Assembly (NCBI GenBank): GCA_034769895.1
Contig: CM068368.1
Location: 340,465,076-340,529,075 of the forward strand
Direction of reading: 5' to 3'
Source of the DNA: Magicicada septendecula
Lineage: Eukaryota > Arthropoda > Insecta > Hemiptera > Cicadidae
DNA length: 64,000 bases
Shown here one piece after another: positions 59,807-64,000 of this stretch. The stretch's first letter is position 1. Each line of letters starts with the position of its first letter. Both the position numbers and the translations under genes were made by a program. A model generated the notes under the pieces. That model made no database searches and had not been told where the DNA came from. It saw only the letters and a list, made by a program, of their open reading frames with translations.

Positions 59807-62800
59807 ACCCCCCCCCTGTTTATTTATTACCTCACATGATTTTCAATCTTACTCCTTACTTATCCGCTTCTCAACAAACGCTTTCATTTCGCATGTATGC
59901 TAATGCCGTGTTTCGCCATAGTTACTCTTCCCTTACGTAATACGGTTTCAATAGTCTTACATTGAACTTGCCACGGGTTTTATTTTCGTCGCAGCTATCA
60001 ACCAATACATACGTAGATTCACCTACAACATCTTTAATCCTAAAAGGTCCTGTGTACAATTCACAAAACTTTTCGATTCTCCTTTGTATCGCATCGGATT
60101 GGTAATGTGTCCGTACTAATACCAAGTCTCCTATTAGAAATTTCGTCACTTTGCTTGCTTCGTTTACGCGTTTTGCGTGTCGCTCTCGTTTTCGTCTGAT
60201 CCTTACGAATAGCTGGTGGCTATCCACTGTCTCTTCTTTCGTTTCGCAGTTTCCCTTTATGAATTTCTCCCATACGCAATTCGGCTTTCTTCCGTGGTGT
60301 GCTTCATACGGCGTAACTTCTGTTGTCTCATGGTAGACTTCGTTAATGCAACATTCTATAGTATTTATGAATTTAGACCATTTCGTATGTTGGTCCCCTA
60401 CGAATATTCTAAATAAGTTTCCCAGTTGTCTATTTACACGTTCGGCAAGGTTTGTCTGCGGGTTTCTTATCGCTGTATATTTAGGTATGATCCCAAGTTC
60501 ATCCAGTCCTTTAATCCACTGTTTGGACGTGAATTGTGTACCGTTGTCAGTGAGTATTGCCTTCAGTTTTCCAAACTCATTTACGTATTGTCGGAGTCTA
60601 CGAAGCGTAGCTACTGTTGTGGCTCTTCTGAGTGTATATAGTTTTACATACTTGGTGAAGTTATCTATAATGACTAGGATATACTTTACTCCTGCTGCTG
60701 CTGTTGGAAGAGGTCCATAAAAGTCGCCGCTAATCAATTCGCCTTTACTCGTTGGTATAATCGGTTTCGTGCCCCCAAACAGGTTACGATTATTTGAGTC
60801 TTTACATCTTTGGCACTTATCACATGTTTTCACGTACGCCTGTACGCGCTTCGTCATTCGGTCGAAAATGAAATGCTCCTGCAATAACTTTATGCATTTC
60901 TTACTGCCAACATGACCGTACATTATGTGTATTTCTCCGATGAGCCTACCCGTAATGCTTTCCGGTACGTAGAGCTTCCATCGTCCCTTACCTTTTCTAC
61001 ACAATTTATCATTAATACACTTATAAAACTTACATAACTCATTTTTACTATCCGTCGTCAAATCCTTCATTATCTGTTGTAACTTCTTATCTTCCGACTG
61101 GTACGTCTCGAAGTTCTTTAACATCATGTTCATCTCTTTACTCATTTTAATTATTGTATGGTTCATTTGGTATTCATAACTGTCGTCGACTGGATCTTCC
61201 CTCGTCATATCTTCTGGGTAACGACTCAAGATGTCGGCAACGATATTCTCCTTTCCCTTACAGTGAATTATATCGAAGTTATATTCTTGAATACTGAGTA
61301 TCCAACGTGTGATCCTTGAGTTGTTTAAGTGACACTTACTCATGAAGATCAGCGCCTTGTTGTCCGTTATTATAGTCAACGGCTGTCCTAAAACGTAGAT
61401 TCGGAATCTCTCCAAGCACCTAACTATGCTTAATAGCTCTTTTTCCGTAGTAAAGTAGTTTCGTTCTGCCCCTTTGAACGTTTTACTAGTATACGCTACG
61501 ACGCAGATGTTTTTGTCGTCATCCAACTGGTATAATTGGCCTCCGTATGCGAAATTACTCGCATCACACTGCAAGAAGTACCTCTTATTTACCTGTGGAA
61601 AACTTAATATAATAGTATCGATAAACAGGTCCTTGACCTTCTGGAAACACTGGTCAAGATCGGGCGTCCATTTAAATTTCTGACCCCTTTTAAGTAGACT
61701 TAACAAAGGTTGTGTGGTTTCTGCATATTTGCTCGTATTTCGTTATAAAAATTTGTAAGTCCCAGGAATCCCTTTAACTGCTTCTGATTCTTCGGGGTCG
61801 GGAACTTCCTGATTGCCGCTACTTTCTCCTCGGATGCTCGTATACCGTTTGTAGTTAACCGATAACCTAGGTATACGATTTCCTTGCGAAAAAATTGCGA
61901 TTTCTCCAAATTTATTGTTAGGTTGGCTGCTAATAAATTCTCAAGTAATGCTTCTATGTTTTCCAAATGTGTACGTACGTTAGTCGAATAGCAAAGACAA
62001 TCGTCGACGTAGATGATCGTATTCTCCTTCACTCCCTCTGTCAATGCCATATCTAAACCTTTCGTCAGGGCGGCAGAACTGGTACTTAGCCCAAATGGAG
62101 TAACGGTATACCTGTAACAATTTCCCTCATACAGAAATGCGGTGTAATCTCGGCATTGTTGTTTCAACGGAACTTGCCAGAAGCTACTCATTAGGTCTAT
62201 TGTTGATAAGTACTTCATGTTACTGCATCTCGCCAGGATTTCTTGAATCGGAGTCGGTCCTTCGTAGTCTGGAACAGTGACACTATTTATCCTCCTTGCA
62301 TCTAAACACAATCGTACATTCCCATCTTTCTTGATTACGGTGACCATTTGGTTGACGTATGGACTACTGCATCTTTCAATCACGCCATACCTTAGCATCT
62401 TGCTGATTTCGGCGTCCACCTTTTCCTTATACGCTATTGGGATTGGCCACCCGCGTTGGAAATATGGTGTTTTATCAGTCACTCTGAATTCATGTTCGTA
62501 GCAATCCATCCGTCCTGGACTTGCCCGAAATACATTCTTACACTTCACCAAGATCCTTCTAAGTTCCTCCCTCGTCGTTTCGTCCTCACATGTCACACTG
62601 TCGACCTTCTCATTGATCCTCCTCGCGATTCCGTCCCAGTCCTCTTCTAATAGTTCTATATGTATGATTGGTAATCGCAGTTCCTGTTCACCAGTCCTCC
62701 CTCCGAATTCGACGGTTCCCTTGTTCATATCGATCACACATCCCTCTTCTTTAAAAAGCTAATACCTAATATGCAGTCCCTAATTAAATTTGGTATCACT

Positions 62801-64000
62801 AGGAAAACACAATCTAATCTAACGTCATCAATAAAAATTTCACACATAATTTGTTTCCGGATTAATTTAGACTTTCCGCCGACTGTACTAACAATTAGTG
62901 TGTTGTTCATGCGGAGTTCTTCGTATGGACGCAGGCGTTGTTTATTTCTGTTAAACCATTCCTCTGCTAACCCGTTAATGGCACTACCCGTGTCAAGCAA
63001 GGCATGAACCGTGATATCGCCATTAAATTTTATCTCTATCTCTGGACATTTAGAGATTCGTCTTTCCAGTTGTGTTTGTTCATCCAAGATTAACTCTTGT
63101 CGTAAGTCAGGTAACAATACATCGGTCTCATACTGTTGTAGCGTGGGTCTACGAACGGCTATCACTTCATGTGACCCACTTAATTTTTTTTTCTACCGCT
63201 CCACCACCCTTAGCGGCAGACGTGGAGGCGCTATTGTTTACGAATTCAATGGTATTTACTGCCGGCTTGTTACCGAAATGTTGGGGTTGTCGGTAGTTCC
63301 CACTTTCTCCCTTTCTATGTTGCCAGTGTGCTGGTTTTTGCTCCGTCACTTTGTTTACAGCGGTGTTTTGTTGACCTTGAGGCACCCCTCTCGTGTCCCG
63401 TTCGTTCAACTTGTCTGTCTGTCGCACAAACCGATCTTCTCTATTGTTTCTCTGCCGGATCATGGCATACTCGGAAATTAACGATTCTAGGTTCTGTATC
63501 GTCCTTACATCTCTTGTAACACTCGCTATTTCTAATTCCCGCCCGTAATGACGCGTTATCTTTCTAATTAGCTGATAATCCGTGAGTGGCGGTGTAAGTT
63601 GTCTGCTTTCTAGGAGTTGTCGCTCCATGTATTGGACAGCGCTCATACTCCCACGCCAGTCAAAACGACCGTACTCCAGATTGTTTCGGACATCATCTTG
63701 CTTCTCCGGGCCCCAATACTTCTGTGTAAATATTTCTTTGAACTCATCAAAGTTCCTTATCTGGTCACGTACGACGCGCCACCATATTGCTGCATCGGCC
63801 TCCAGATGTTTCCCTATCCACTTCACGTTATCCGCTGGGTAGTACATTAGCTGATGTTCGGATAATTCCTTTAGAAACTCTATAGGAAAACGGTCTGTTC
63901 CGTTGTACTTGAGTTCGCAATTGTTGTTTCCGTTCGTTCTCGTGGACGGTCCCATCTCAGTTTCCGCTATCCGTCGCTGCAGTCTTTCTTGCCCACTTTT
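59807..64000 (-). mobile_element. Ty3/gypsy retrotransposon, runs off the window
   Basis: Minus strand, in order from right to left: gag (about 64.0-63.17 kb, with LKELSEHQLMYYPADN and a WIGKHLEADAAIWW segment), protease (63.17-62.73 kb, active site LLDTGSAING), reverse transcriptase (62.7-61.7 kb, RLCLDARRIN, catalytic IYVDDCLCYS, FLGLTNFYN), RNase H (QCDASNFAYGG ... VAYTSKTF), the HHCC zinc finger (HIMYGHVGSKKC, CDKCQRC) and the DDE integrase core (GDFYGPLP, AILTDNGTQF, NLAERVNRQLG), ending at 59,922. A nine-base purine tract at 59,816-59,808 follows. Gag and the 5' LTR extend beyond 64,000. It is nearly whole here (about one or two breaks), so comparatively young. Confidence 0.85.

Overview
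The window is repeat-dominated DNA from an animal genome, most likely an arthropod and probably an insect. The grounds are an R1-clade LINE, a Penelope-like element with a GIY-YIG endonuclease, Ty3/gypsy elements, a TATA plus TCAGT promoter, AT-rich intergenic DNA full of microsatellites, and a large Polinton (Maverick/adintovirus-type) whose gene set is of the insect type. I found no host protein-coding gene, rRNA or tRNA that I can support; nearly all recognisable coding sequence belongs to mobile elements.

Layout: 1-2.8 kb holds a 76-bp minisatellite (7 copies), a TATA/TCAGT promoter and a solo gypsy LTR with 4-bp target duplications. 2.8-4.0 kb holds a decayed transposon protein. 4.2-5.85 kb is a 5'-truncated R1-clade LINE lying in an (ACT)n microsatellite. 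6.2-7.4 kb is noncoding dispersed repeat. 7.4-10.0 kb is a Penelope-like element with an inverted partial copy at its left side. 10,225-44,603 is one composite Polinton bounded by near-identical terminal inverted repeats and a perfect 6-bp target duplication (AATAAT). 44.6-55.5 kb is noncoding repeat DNA, including a 1.8-kb element with inverted ends and a long (GT)n. 55.56-56.25 kb is a LINE fragment. 59.8-64.0 kb is a gypsy element on the minus strand that runs off the window.

The Polinton is a nested fossil. Its outer left arm (10,225-15,495) is followed by 3.5 kb of AT-rich DNA and a 3' piece of a gypsy element (19,027-21,766). That gypsy piece is cut inside its integrase by a second, more diverged Polinton left end (21,767). 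From there a full gene complement runs to the outer right end. On the minus strand, left to right, these are: a small conserved gene, an exonuclease-like gene, an unknown gene, an IAP, major capsid, penton, adenain-type protease, a phospholipase A2 protein with tail-fibre-like repeats, a secreted matrix metalloproteinase, a conserved insect-Polinton gene, packaging ATPase, integrase with chromodomain, an unknown 411-residue protein and a BIR-only protein. Leftward transcription of this block and rightward transcription of protein-primed DNA polymerase B diverge from a 450-bp control region carrying a thrice-repeated palindrome. To the right of the polymerase lie a tandem array of micro-exon/intron units and a RING-H2 gene, then the right inverted repeat.

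The element combines standard Polinton replication and virion genes with a host-interaction set (IAP in two copies, BIR-only protein, RING-H2 ligase, metalloproteinase) that recalls large insect DNA viruses. Several genes are broken, so it is a fossil, but the close match of the outer inverted repeats suggests a fairly young one. The points most worth following are the virion protein with repeated DAVN motifs, the metalloproteinase, the apoptosis-related trio, the micro-exon array and the nested, recombined architecture.
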